Origin: JAIVJZ01 sp036386515
GTDB lineage: Bacteria > Acidobacteriota > Blastocatellia > Pyrinomonadales > Pyrinomonadaceae
Length of the DNA stretch: 64,000 nucleotides
Reading direction: 5' to 3'
Assembly: GCA_036386515.1 (NCBI GenBank)
Contig: DASVVO010000039.1
Location: 29,217-93,216 of the forward strand
Shown: one piece after another, positions 26,124 through 33,992 of the stretch
Layout: the number at the start of each line of letters is the position of its first letter
How positions within the stretch are numbered: the first letter of the stretch is position 1
Translations under genes and position numbers: made by a program
The notes under the pieces: generated by a model
Told to the model about the DNA's origin: nothing
What the model saw: the letters and a program-made list of their open reading frames with translations, nothing else
The model's database searches: none

Positions 26124-26250
26124 GACAGGGTAAAGGGTAAAGGGTAAGGGGTAAAGGTTGAAGACAAAAGCGGGGCGCAGCACTCAATCTGCTGCGCCCC
26201 GCTTCCTGTTTTCCCTTTCCCCTTTACCCCTTACCCTTTCCCCTGTCTTA
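26121..26250. repeat. Compound heptad inverted repeat H in a convergent gap
   Basis: Outer arms (26121-26157 and about 26209-26250) are built of GGGTAAA/GGGGAAA words. The left arm starts with TAAGACAGGG, which includes the TAA stop of nfeD. The right arm ends in the mirror image, giving the TAA stop of the PP2C gene on the other strand. The left arm has one more heptad between the shared ends and the centre. A separate GC-rich hairpin occupies the middle. Confidence 0.9.
26167..26203. terminator. Bidirectional terminator-like hairpin between nfeD and the PP2C gene
   Basis: A perfect 15-bp stem (26167-26181 with 26189-26203, AAGCGGGGCGCAGCA on the left) and a 7-nt loop lies midway between two convergent genes, with A-rich sequence on its left and T-rich on its right. 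This fits an intrinsic terminator working in both directions. Confidence 0.7.
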
Positions 26251-27186
26251 AGGGATCGGCGAGGTGTCGTCTTCCATGCCGGGGAGCGTTTGGTCGTCTT
26301 CGAGGGCGGCGAGTTCGACGGTGATCGGTGCGCGCGCCGGGGCTTCGAGGTCGTCGCCGTCGAAGCGCGCGAGGACGACGGTGATGTTGTCTTCGCCGCC
26401 GCGCTTGTTGGCCTCTTTGATGAGGGCGTCGCAGGCCGCGGCGAGGTCGTCGCCGGCCGCGCCGACGATCTGGAGCATCTCCTCGGCGCGCATCTTGCCG
26501 GAGAGTCCGTCGCTACAGAGCAGCATGATGTCGCCGCGTTGGAGACGGACGCGGGAGATGACGGGCGCGAGGTCGCTCTGTGCGCCGAGAGCCTGGAGGA
26601 TGACGTTGCGGAACATGTGCGTCTCGGCGTCTTCCTCCGTGATCTGGCCGACATCCACGAGTTGCTGCACGAGCGATTGATCTTTGGTCGCCAGTTTGAT
26701 CTCGTCGCCGCGGATGACGTAGGCGCGGCTGTCGCCGACCTGCACGAAGTCCATCGTGTGCCCGGCGACGGCGGCGGCGGTGAGCGTCGCGCCCATGCCG
26801 CTGCAACGCGGGTCTTCGAGGCTCTTGCGGTGGATGGCGTAGTTGGCGTAGCCGGTGGCGTTGCGCAGGCAATCGACGAGCGCGACGGCCGCGCCCTGAT
26901 CGTCCGTCTTGTGCTCGGAGTCTTCCTCGGTGAGCATCTCGCGCACGCTCTCGACGGCCATCCGGCTCGCCACGTCGCCGGCGAGCGCGCCGCCCATCCC
27001 GTCCGAGACGATGAGCACCAGCCCCTCGCTGCCTACTTCGAAACGGCGGATGCCGTCGGGCGGCGCGGGCGCGCCCTCCGAGCCGCTCCAACTCTCTCCC
27101 GAAGCGAGATCGAGCACGAGGAAGTTGTCCTCGTTGCCCTGCCGGACGCGGCCGATGTCGGATTGTGCGTGTAGCTCGACGAACAT
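26248..27186 (-). CDS. PP2C-family Ser/Thr protein phosphatase
   Basis: About 312 residues. Metal-binding PPM motifs are present: RQGNEDNFLVLD, VSDGMGGALAGDVAS, DSRAYVIRGDEI, LLCSDGLSGKM and the C-terminal RGGEDNITVVLARF. It removes phosphate from Ser/Thr and probably opposes the Pkn2-type kinase encoded 5 kb away. ATG 27186 is preferred to the TTG at 27192, which already lies in the inverted repeat; the 5-nt spacing to the repeat is like that at hemA and hemC. Confidence 0.93.
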   Translation of the reverse strand: MFVELHAQSDIGRVRQGNEDNFLVLDLASGESWSGSEGAPAPPDGIRRFEVGSEGLVLIVSDGMGGALAGDVASRMAVESVREMLTEEDSEHKTDDQGAAVALVDCLRNATGYANYAIHRKSLEDPRCSGMGATLTAAAVAGHTMDFVQVGDSRAYVIRGDEIKLATKDQSLVQQLVDVGQITEEDAETHMFRNVILQALGAQSDLAPVISRVRLQRGDIMLLCSDGLSGKMRAEEMLQIVGAAGDDLAAACDALIKEANKRGGEDNITVVLARFDGDDLEAPARAPITVELAALEDDQTLPGMEDDTSPIP

Positions 27187-27191
27187 AAGCA

Positions 27192-27274
27192 AGTGACAGG
27201 TGACAGGTGACGGATGACAGGTGATAAGACAGGCGAGAGTTTAACTTGTCGCCCGCCGCCTGTCACCTGCCACT
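27192..27274. repeat. Heptad inverted repeat I
   Basis: Arms 27192-27223 and 27243-27274 pair imperfectly (about 7 mismatches in 32), built of GTGACAG-type words. TTTAACT lies at 27240-27246. The right arm overlaps the TAG stop of the cystathionine-synthase-like gene, and the left arm begins 5 nt upstream of the PP2C ATG. Confidence 0.8.
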
Positions 27275-28412
27275 AAATTTTCCCAAGCGCCTGATCGAGA
27301 TCGGCGATGATGTCGTCCACGTCTTCGAGGCCGACGGAGATGCGCACGAGGCCGTCGGTGATGCCGAGGCGGGCGCGCGTTTCGGGGAGCACGGAGGCGT
27401 GCGTCATCGTCGCCGGGTGCGAGATCAGGGATTCCACCGCCCCCAAACTTTCGGCGAGCGTGCAGAGCCGGACGCCTTCGAGCACGGCGCGCGCGCTGTC
27501 GAGCGAGCCGACATCGAAGGAGACCATGCCGCCGAAGCCGCGCTGTTGCCGCTTCGCCAGATCGTGCTGGCGGTGCGAGAGCGACCCCGGATAGTAGAGC
27601 TTCTCGACCTTCGGGTGTTCTTCGAGAAAGGCGGCGACGGCGCGGCCGTTCCGGTCGTGCTGTTCCATCCGCAAGGCGAGCGTCTTCGTGCCGCGCATGA
27701 TGAGCCAGGAGTCGAAGGGCGAGAGGATCGCGCCCGCGCTGTTCTGGATGAACTTGAGCCATTCGGCGTCCTGCTCGTCGTTCAAGACGACCACGCCGCC
27801 GATGCTGTCCGAATGACCGTTCAGATATTTCGTCGTCGAGTGCAGCACGATGTCCACGCCGAACTCGATGGGGCGTTGCAGGTAGGGCGAAAGAAACGTG
27901 TTGTCGCACACGACCCGCGCGCCGCGCGCGTGCGCGATGTCGGAGACGGCTTGCAAGTCCGTCACCATCATCACGGGGTTGGTGGGCGTTTCGACGAAGA
28001 CCATCCGCGTGTTGTCGCGGATGGCGGCCTCGACGTTCGACGCGTCCGTCGTGTCAACATAGGTAAACTCGATGCCGTAGTTCGAGAGCACGCGCGAGAA
28101 GAGGCGGTAGGTGCCGCCGTAAGTGTTATCGGAGACGACGACGTGGTCGCCCGCTCGAACGAGCCGCAGCGTGGCGTCGATGGCGGCCATGCCGGAGGCG
28201 AAGGCGTAGCCGAAGCGCGCCCCTTCGAGGGCGGCGATGTTCTGTTCGAGGGCGAGGCGGGTCGGGTTCTGCGTGCGCGCATACTCGAAGCCCTTGTGCT
28301 TGCCGAGTCCCTCCTGCGCGTAGGTCGAAGTTTGATAGATCGGCACGGAGACCGCGCCCGTCGTCGGGTCAGGCTCCTGCCCCGCGTGAATGGCCGTAGT
28401 TTGGAATCCCAT
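27273..28412 (-). CDS. Cystathionine gamma-synthase/lyase-type PLP enzyme
   Basis: 379 residues of the Cys/Met-metabolism PLP-dependent family. Start TTAIHAGQEPDPTTGAV, SVPIYQTSTY, EYARTQNPTR, the glycine-rich SGMAAIDA, DNTYGGTYR, ETPTNP and the PLP-lysine in STTKYLNGHSD are all in place. It could be cystathionine gamma-synthase (methionine synthesis) or gamma-lyase (cysteine synthesis); sequence inspection alone does not separate them, and no other Met or Cys gene is adjacent. Confidence 0.9.
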   Translation of the reverse strand: MGFQTTAIHAGQEPDPTTGAVSVPIYQTSTYAQEGLGKHKGFEYARTQNPTRLALEQNIAALEGARFGYAFASGMAAIDATLRLVRAGDHVVVSDNTYGGTYRLFSRVLSNYGIEFTYVDTTDASNVEAAIRDNTRMVFVETPTNPVMMVTDLQAVSDIAHARGARVVCDNTFLSPYLQRPIEFGVDIVLHSTTKYLNGHSDSIGGVVVLNDEQDAEWLKFIQNSAGAILSPFDSWLIMRGTKTLALRMEQHDRNGRAVAAFLEEHPKVEKLYYPGSLSHRQHDLAKRQQRGFGGMVSFDVGSLDSARAVLEGVRLCTLAESLGAVESLISHPATMTHASVLPETRARLGITDGLVRISVGLEDVDDIIADLDQALGKI

Positions 28413-28580
28413 AACTCAGTAAATGGCGAAAGGTAAACGGTGTCTAGTTAGCGCAAGTAAAGACTCAAATGCGAATCCGCACGAGCCGCACTATTCACCT
28501 TGAAATCATAGCTGAAAAACTTTGCGCATCGTAGCCCGCAGAATGTGCGGTGTCAAACCGCTCAAAGGTACGGGCGAAAA

Positions 28581-28666
28581 GGGGAAAGGGGAAAGGGGAA
28601 AGGAAAGCGAAACCCCGTGCGCCGCCCGTCTCTATTCCTTTCCCCCTTCCCCCTTACCCTTTCCCC
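28581..28666. repeat. Heptad inverted repeat J
   Basis: The left arm has three GGGGAAA heptads from 28581. The right arm (28636-28666) carries four mirror heptads with variants (GGGTAAG, GGGGAAG on the minus strand). The right arm ends directly before an in-frame ATG of kdsB (28667). It lies between the divergent cystathionine-synthase-like gene and kdsB. The remainder of 28413-28714 contains only the promoter listed next. Confidence 0.8.
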
Positions 28667-28676
28667 ATGCTTTTCA

Positions 28677-28706
28677 TTGACACTCGCGGGTGCGACAGGC
28701 TATCTT
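28677..28706 (+). promoter_or_regulatory. Promoter of kdsB, possibly leaderless
   Basis: TTGACA (28677-28682), 18-nt spacer, TATCTT (28701-28706). The expected start of transcription is within a few bases of the GTG at 28715, so the mRNA would begin at or next to the start codon. Confidence 0.5.
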
Positions 28707-28714
28707 GCAATCCC

Positions 28715-29536
28715 GTGAACCACACGGACTCGCCAACCCGAATTTCCGCCGTCGCCATCATCCCCGCGCGCTTCAATTCCACCCGACTTCCCGGCAAACC
28801 TCTGCTCGACATCTGCGGCCGACCGATGATCGTGCGCGTCTGCGAACGCGCGCTCGCGGCGCGAAACGTCTCGCGCGTGCTGGTCGCCACGGACGACGAG
28901 CGCATCCGCGATGCCGTGCGCGCCGCCGGTTACGAGGCGATGATGACGCGCGCCGAACACTTGAGCGGCAGCGACCGCCTGGCCGAAGCCGCGCTCGCGC
29001 TCGACGCCGGCGTCGATCTCATCGTCAACGTGCAGGGCGACGAACCGCAAATCTCCCCGCGCGCTATCGAACGCGCCGTCGCGGCCTTGCAGGATGACAC
29101 GGAGGCCGCGTGCGCGACGACGTGCGAGGCCGTCGGCGGCGCGGGCGATGTGCTGAGTCCCGACGTGGTCAAAGTCGTCTCCGACGGGCAGGGGCGCGCG
29201 CTCTATTTTTCGCGTTCCCCGATCCCGTACCCGCGCGAGGCCGTGCGCCGATTCGGTTCGCTGGCCGCCGCGCTCGAAATTGAACCCGCGCTGCTCGCCG
29301 ACTTTCGCAAGCACACCGGGCTTTATGTCTACCGTCGCGCCTTTTTGTTAGAATACGCGCGCTGGCCTCAGTCCGCGCTCGAACGCGCCGAATCGCTCGA
29401 ACAATTGCGCATGCTCGAACACGGCGCGAAAATTCGCGTGGTTGAAACAGAGGAGAAGTCAACCGGCGTGGATACGCCCGCCGACCTCGAACGCGTGCGC
29501 GCGATGTTTGTCGCCGAGGAATTGAAAGAGAGGTAG
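28715..29536 (+). CDS. kdsB: 3-deoxy-manno-octulosonate cytidylyltransferase
   Basis: 273 residues. KdsB couples CTP with Kdo to give CMP-Kdo for lipid A core assembly. The start AVAIIPARFNSTRLPGKPLLDI is the nucleotide-binding signature, followed by VLVATDDERI, LIVNVQGDEPQI, YFSRSPIPYPR and a final EKSTGVDTPADLERV. I chose GTG 28715 because the family starts near the PAR motif and a promoter sits just upstream; an in-frame ATG at 28667 directly after an inverted repeat would add 16 residues. No ribosome site is seen for either. Confidence 0.93.
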   Translation: MNHTDSPTRISAVAIIPARFNSTRLPGKPLLDICGRPMIVRVCERALAARNVSRVLVATDDERIRDAVRAAGYEAMMTRAEHLSGSDRLAEAALALDAGVDLIVNVQGDEPQISPRAIERAVAALQDDTEAACATTCEAVGGAGDVLSPDVVKVVSDGQGRALYFSRSPIPYPREAVRRFGSLAAALEIEPALLADFRKHTGLYVYRRAFLLEYARWPQSALERAESLEQLRMLEHGAKIRVVETEEKSTGVDTPADLERVRAMFVAEELKER

Positions 29537-29544
29537 CCTCACCG

Positions 29545-30015
29545 ATGTCTAACGAAGAGATGGAACGCGCCCTTGAGTTTCTGGTGAAAAGCCAGGCCGC
29601 CTTCGACGCGCGCCAAGCCGCCTTTGAGGAGCGGCAGGTCGCTTTTGAAGAACGGCAGGTCGCTTTTGAAGAACGGATGGCCGCCTTCGACGTGCGGCTT
29701 GAGCAGACCAACCAACAGATCGCCGAGACGGGCAGGCAGTTGCAGATGTACGCGGAAACGCAGTCGGAGTTTATTCAGATCGTCACGGCGAGCATGACGC
29801 GGCTGGCCGAGGCTCAGGCGCGCTCGGATGCGCAGATCGCGGAGTCGCGCACGCGCACCGACGCCCTGATCGCGGAATCGAATGCCCGCACCGACGCGCA
29901 GATCGCGGCGTCTAACGCTCAACTTAATGAGAAGGTGGCGGAGACGAACGCGCGGCTGGATCGTTTGGCGGCAATGCTCGAACGCAACCTCAAGGGCGGG
30001 AACGGCGCATCCTGA
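29545..30015 (+). CDS. Coiled-coil protein with seven-residue repeats
   Basis: 156 residues predicted to be one long coiled coil. Residues 12-45 contain near-identical heptads (QAAFEER, QVAFEER) encoded by 21-bp direct repeats (about 29615-29680). Further on come RSDAQIAESRTRTDALIAESNARTDAQIA repeats and a Leu-rich end (LDRLAAMLERNL). No catalytic domain. The start is 8 bp after the kdsB stop, and the start codon follows a weak GAGAGG. Function unknown; the family of Gln/Ala-rich coiled coils is common in Acidobacteria and cyanobacteria, which is a recollection rather than a tested match. Confidence 0.65.
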   Translation: MSNEEMERALEFLVKSQAAFDARQAAFEERQVAFEERQVAFEERMAAFDVRLEQTNQQIAETGRQLQMYAETQSEFIQIVTASMTRLAEAQARSDAQIAESRTRTDALIAESNARTDAQIAASNAQLNEKVAETNARLDRLAAMLERNLKGGNGAS

Positions 30016-30066
30016 TCTGCGTCTGGGCGGGCGAAAGCGGCGTCTCGGATTTTGCCCCTGTGCCTT

Positions 30067-30384
30067 ATGAACGACTGGATCGGGTTGGCGTTCATCCTGT
30101 TGATTATCTCGGGCGCCCTGTGCGCGGCGGCTCGGCTGGGGATGCCGCCCGAAAAGATTTCGGAGGAAGAGTTTGCGCGGCGCGCGCGGGAAGGCGCGCA
30201 CACGCGCGCCGCGATGTTCGCGTTGCAGCAATGGTTGAACCCGAAGGCGGCGAATGCCGTCGAGGTGCAGCAGGATTTGAAACACGGTTATTACAACAAG
30301 AAGAAAATTCCGGGCGAGGGCGATGATGCCGCACCCGCCGCGGAGAAATCGGGTGCGTCCGGCACCGAGGAGAGAGATGCCTAA
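30067..30384 (+). CDS. Small single-helix membrane protein upstream of pyrG
   Basis: 105 residues from ATG 30067. An N-terminal helix (WIGLAFILLIISGALCAAA) is followed by a charged tail (EKISEEEFARRAREGAHTRAAMFALQQWLNP...). It ends 8 bp inside pyrG. No family recognised. The overlap suggests co-translation with CTP synthase. Confidence 0.6.
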   Translation: MNDWIGLAFILLIISGALCAAARLGMPPEKISEEEFARRAREGAHTRAAMFALQQWLNPKAANAVEVQQDLKHGYYNKKKIPGEGDDAAPAAEKSGASGTEERDA

Positions 30385-32086
30385 ATATATTTTCGTCACG
30401 GGCGGGGTGGTTTCGAGTTTGGGAAAGGGGCTGGCGGCGTCGTCCATCGGTTGCCTGCTCGAAGCGCGCGGGCTGACCGTGACGCTGATGAAGCTCGACC
30501 CTTACATCAACGTCGATCCCGGCACGATGTCGCCCTTCCAACACGGCGAGGTCTTCGTCACCGACGACGGCGCGGAGACCGACCTCGACCTCGGCCACTA
30601 CGAACGCTTCACGCACGCACGCCTCACGCGCGCCAACAACTGGACGACCGGGCGCATCTACCTCTCCGTCATCGAAAAGGAGCGGCGCGGCGATTACCTC
30701 GGCAAGACCATCCAAGTGATTCCGCACATCACGGACGAGATCAAGAAGGCCGTGCGCGCGGTGGCCGAGATGGACAACGTCGATGTCGTCATCGTCGAGA
30801 TCGGCGGCACCGTCGGCGACATCGAGAGTTTGCCGTTTCTCGAAGCCATCCGCCAGATGGGCAACGAGGAGGCGAAGAACGGGGAGCGCGGCGCACTCTT
30901 CGTCCATCTTACGCTCGTCCCCTACATCGCCGCCGCGGGCGAACTCAAGACCAAGCCGACGCAGCATTCCGTGCGCGAACTGCGCGAGATCGGCATCGCC
31001 GCCGACGTGTTGCTCTGTCGCTCCGACCGTAACCTCTCGCGCGACCTGCGCGGCAAGATCGCGCTTTTCTGTAACGTCACGGAGCGCGCCGTGATCACCG
31101 CCGAAGACGTGGACACCATCTACGACGTGCCGCTCGCTTTTCACGAACAGGGACTCGACGAGTTGATCGTCGATGCGCTCGGGCTGCAAAAGCGCGCCGC
31201 CCATGCAGACCTCTCGCAGTGGCGCGAACTCGTCTCGACCATCCGCGAACCGGCGGCGGGCGAAGTCACCATCGGCATCGTCGGCAAGTACGTCGAGTTG
31301 GAGGATTCCTACAAGTCTCTGCGCGAGGCTCTGACGCACGGCGGCGTCGCGTGCAACGTGCGTGTGAACGTGCGTTGGGTCGAGTCGGAGAAGTTGATGG
31401 GGGAGAATTTCGAGGAACGCCTGCGCGACTACGACGCCATCCTCGTGCCCGGCGGCTTCGGCGCGCGCGGCGTGGCCGGCATGATCCGCGCCATCTCCTA
31501 CGCACGCAAAAGCCGCACGCCCTTCTTCGGCATCTGCCTCGGCATGCAGACGGCCGTGATCGAATACGCGCGCACGATGTGCGGGCTGACGAACGCCGAC
31601 TCGACCGAGTTTGACCCGGCGACGCCCTACCCGGTTATCTTCAAACTGCGCGACCTCGTCGGCGTCGAGGAGTTGGGCGGGACGATGCGCCTCGGTTCGT
31701 GGCAATGCCGTCTTACGCCCGCGAGTCTCGCGCGCGAAGTTTACGGCGGCGCACTGGAGATCGGCGAGCGTCATCGTCATCGCTACGAGTTCAACCCGGA
31801 GTTTCGAGAGACGTTGGAGCGCGCCGGACTCGTCTTCAGCGGCGAATCGCCCGACGGTCGTTTCGTCGAGATGGTCGAACTGCCGCGCGACGCGCACCCG
31901 TGGTTTCTCGGCTGCCAGTTCCACCCCGAATACAAATCAAAGCCGCTCGATGCACACCCGCTGTTTACCTCCTTCGTCCGCGCCGCGCTCGAAAATCGCC
32001 TGCGCAACGAAACGACCATGGAAGACGCGCCCGACCCCGAACTGAACGCCGCCTCGCACCGCATGGGCGTCGCCGGCGACGACTGA
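30377..32086 (+). CDS. pyrG: CTP synthase
   Basis: 569 residues, normal length is 540-550. It aminates UTP to CTP using glutamine. The synthetase domain begins KYIFVTGGVVSSLGKGLAASS, with DPYINVDPGTMSPFQHGEVFVT and the SVIEKERRGDYLGKTIQVIPH region. The GATase domain (about 300 on) has the Cys nucleophile in FFGICLGMQ and His/Glu in CQFHPEYKSKP. ATG 30377 follows GAGGAG. Placing CTP synthase beside kds genes is logical because KdsB consumes CTP. The C-terminal tail (residues about 550-569) is unique. Confidence 0.97.
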   Translation: MPKYIFVTGGVVSSLGKGLAASSIGCLLEARGLTVTLMKLDPYINVDPGTMSPFQHGEVFVTDDGAETDLDLGHYERFTHARLTRANNWTTGRIYLSVIEKERRGDYLGKTIQVIPHITDEIKKAVRAVAEMDNVDVVIVEIGGTVGDIESLPFLEAIRQMGNEEAKNGERGALFVHLTLVPYIAAAGELKTKPTQHSVRELREIGIAADVLLCRSDRNLSRDLRGKIALFCNVTERAVITAEDVDTIYDVPLAFHEQGLDELIVDALGLQKRAAHADLSQWRELVSTIREPAAGEVTIGIVGKYVELEDSYKSLREALTHGGVACNVRVNVRWVESEKLMGENFEERLRDYDAILVPGGFGARGVAGMIRAISYARKSRTPFFGICLGMQTAVIEYARTMCGLTNADSTEFDPATPYPVIFKLRDLVGVEELGGTMRLGSWQCRLTPASLAREVYGGALEIGERHRHRYEFNPEFRETLERAGLVFSGESPDGRFVEMVELPRDAHPWFLGCQFHPEYKSKPLDAHPLFTSFVRAALENRLRNETTMEDAPDPELNAASHRMGVAGDD

Positions 32087-32090
32087 GAGA

Positions 32091-32183
32091 AGGGATGAGG
32101 GATGAGGGATGAGGGATGAATCAGGAAACTATTCAAGCGAGTTAAGCATTCCTTTCATCCCTCATCCCTCCGCCCTCATCCCT
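32091..32183. repeat. Heptad inverted repeat K after pyrG
   Basis: Arms 32091-32120 and 32154-32183 with the word AGGGATG/GATGAGG, two mismatches in 30, loop of 33 nt. It starts 4 nt after the pyrG stop. Confidence 0.9.
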
Positions 32184-32234
32184 TATCTTCGTCCTGTACA
32201 TTTCGGCTGAGAAACCGGACAATAAAAGCGTTTG

Positions 32235-32304
32235 AATCGTAAATCGTAAATCGTGAATAGTAAGGGAAAGGGCTTTGTCTATTCACGATTTACGATTTAC
32301 GATT
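32235..32304. repeat. Perfect 26-bp heptad inverted repeat L
   Basis: Arms 32235-32260 and 32279-32304 are exact reverse complements. Words are AATCGTA, AATCGTA, AATCGTG, AATAG. The 18-nt loop (TAAGGGAAAGGGCTTTGT) resembles that of repeat A. It ends 13 nt before the kinase ATG. Together with repeat K it makes up most of the pyrG-kinase gap. Confidence 0.95.
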
Positions 32305-32317
32305 GACGAGTAAAACC

Positions 32318-33910
32318 ATGCTTCATTGTCCCACATGCGGTCGGTTGTTCGAGACGAGCGTGCTGACGTGCCCGCACGACGGCGCGATCCTGCGCGCCGA
32401 CTCGACCGTCGCCGCGCCCGCCCTGTCAGACCCGCTCGCGGGGCGCGTGCTGGATGAGAAGTATCGTCTGGACAGTCGGCTCGGCGAGGGCGGGATGGGC
32501 ACGGTCTATCGCGCGACGCACCTGCTCATCGAACGCCCCGTGGCGGTGAAGGTCTTGCACCAGCGTTTCGTCGAAGACGAGGCGGCGCAGGAGCGTTTCC
32601 GGCGCGAGGCGCGCGCCGCCGGTCGCCTCCGCCACACGAACGCCGTCACGGTCACGGATTTCGGGCGCACGGCGGACGGCTGCGTCTACATCGTGATGGA
32701 ATTGCTCGAAGGGCGAAATTTGCGCGAGCTGCTGGCCTTCGAATCGCCGGTTGAGAGCGGGCGCGCCGTCGCGCTGATGTTGCAGGTGGCGGCGGCGGTC
32801 GAGGCGGCGCACGAAAGCGGCGTCATCCATCGCGATCTCAAACCCGCCAACATCTTCATCGTCCAACCGAAGAACGCGCCGCCCCTCGTCAAAGTGCTGG
32901 ACTTCGGCATCGCGAAACTCGCCGCCGAGTCGGTTGACGACTCGGAGCAGCGCGCGCTCACGCTGACGGGCGTGATGATCGGGACGCCGCGCTACATGTC
33001 GCCCGAACAATGCGACGGCGCGCACCTGACGCCCGCCTCCGACGTGTACAGTCTCGGCATCATTCTCTACGAGATGCTCACCGGCTCGGCTCCGTTCACC
33101 GGCGCGTCGCCGCTGGCCGTCGCCCTGCAACATTCGTCGAAGCCGCCGCGCCGTCCGAGCGAGTTGGTCGCCAACATCCCGCCCGAACTCGAACGCGTCG
33201 CGCTGCACGCGCTCGAAAAAAATCCTCTGAATCGCCCGCCCGACGCAGGTGCGTTCAGGCGCGAACTTTTAGCCGCGGCCAAGCTCGCCGGAATCGCGCG
33301 CACGCCCGATTATCTCGCGGCCGACGAGTTTGAGAACGTGCGCGGCGCGGAGCCGACCGGGCGATTCGTGCTCGGCGAAACTTCCGCCGGGCGCGGCGGC
33401 AACGGGAAGACGCACGACACGACGAACCTGGCGCAGGCGACGGGCGCGCGACGACCGCAAACCGGCAACGTCGCCGTCGCCGCCGCCACGGATGCTTTAG
33501 CCGCAGCCCCGGCCGCATCACCCGCTCAAACGGAGGCGCAACCGTTCACGCGCATCAAGGTCTTGTTGCACGACCGGCGCACGTTGCTCCACCGGCTCAA
33601 CCGGCCGCCCGTCTGGTTGGCGTCGGTGGCAGCTTTGCTCTTGCTGGTCGTCGCTCTGACGGCCTTCGTCAGGACGCGCAACAGCGCGACGCTCCCGGTC
33701 GAGAACGCGACGCTCGCCGCGACCCCGACGCCTTCGCCGGAAGCAACGCCGACGCCTTCGCCGCCGGATGCCGCCGCGAACAAAAAGGCGCAGCCGAACC
33801 GGGGCAACCGGCGCGCGACGCGGGCGGTAACCAGTCGCGCCAAAGAGAAGAAGGGATCGAAAGTCGGTTCGGCCTTCAAGAAATTAAAGAAAGTTTTGAA
33901 TCCGTTTTAG
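32318..33910 (+). CDS. Eukaryote-like Ser/Thr protein kinase with zinc ribbon and TM anchor
   Basis: 530 residues. A zinc ribbon (CPTCGRLFETSVLTCPHD) opens the protein. The kinase domain (about 45-305) has GEGGMGTVYRA, the ATP lysine in VAVKVL, HRDLKPANIF with catalytic Asp, DFGIAKL and SDVYSLGIILYEML. A low-complexity linker leads to one transmembrane helix (VWLASVAALLLLVVALTAFV) and a short extracytoplasmic Pro/Thr and Lys/Arg-rich tail. It resembles PknB/Pkn2-type signalling kinases. The likely counter-acting phosphatase is the PP2C at 26248-27186. The frame extends to TTG 32303 inside repeat L, but ATG 32318 is preferred. Confidence 0.92.
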   Translation: MLHCPTCGRLFETSVLTCPHDGAILRADSTVAAPALSDPLAGRVLDEKYRLDSRLGEGGMGTVYRATHLLIERPVAVKVLHQRFVEDEAAQERFRREARAAGRLRHTNAVTVTDFGRTADGCVYIVMELLEGRNLRELLAFESPVESGRAVALMLQVAAAVEAAHESGVIHRDLKPANIFIVQPKNAPPLVKVLDFGIAKLAAESVDDSEQRALTLTGVMIGTPRYMSPEQCDGAHLTPASDVYSLGIILYEMLTGSAPFTGASPLAVALQHSSKPPRRPSELVANIPPELERVALHALEKNPLNRPPDAGAFRRELLAAAKLAGIARTPDYLAADEFENVRGAEPTGRFVLGETSAGRGGNGKTHDTTNLAQATGARRPQTGNVAVAAATDALAAAPAASPAQTEAQPFTRIKVLLHDRRTLLHRLNRPPVWLASVAALLLLVVALTAFVRTRNSATLPVENATLAATPTPSPEATPTPSPPDAAANKKAQPNRGNRRATRAVTSRAKEKKGSKVGSAFKKLKKVLNPF

Positions 33911-33992
33911 CTCTGCCGAGCGTGTAAGAAAGTTCTTCGTTCCCGGCGCGGCTACCGGAGTATTTTTCGAGAGCCGCCGGCGACATCAATCT

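Noticed and set aside
26167..26203. GC-rich hairpin as part of a riboswitch
   Set aside because: It lies between the 3' ends of two convergent genes, where a terminator is the simplest explanation.
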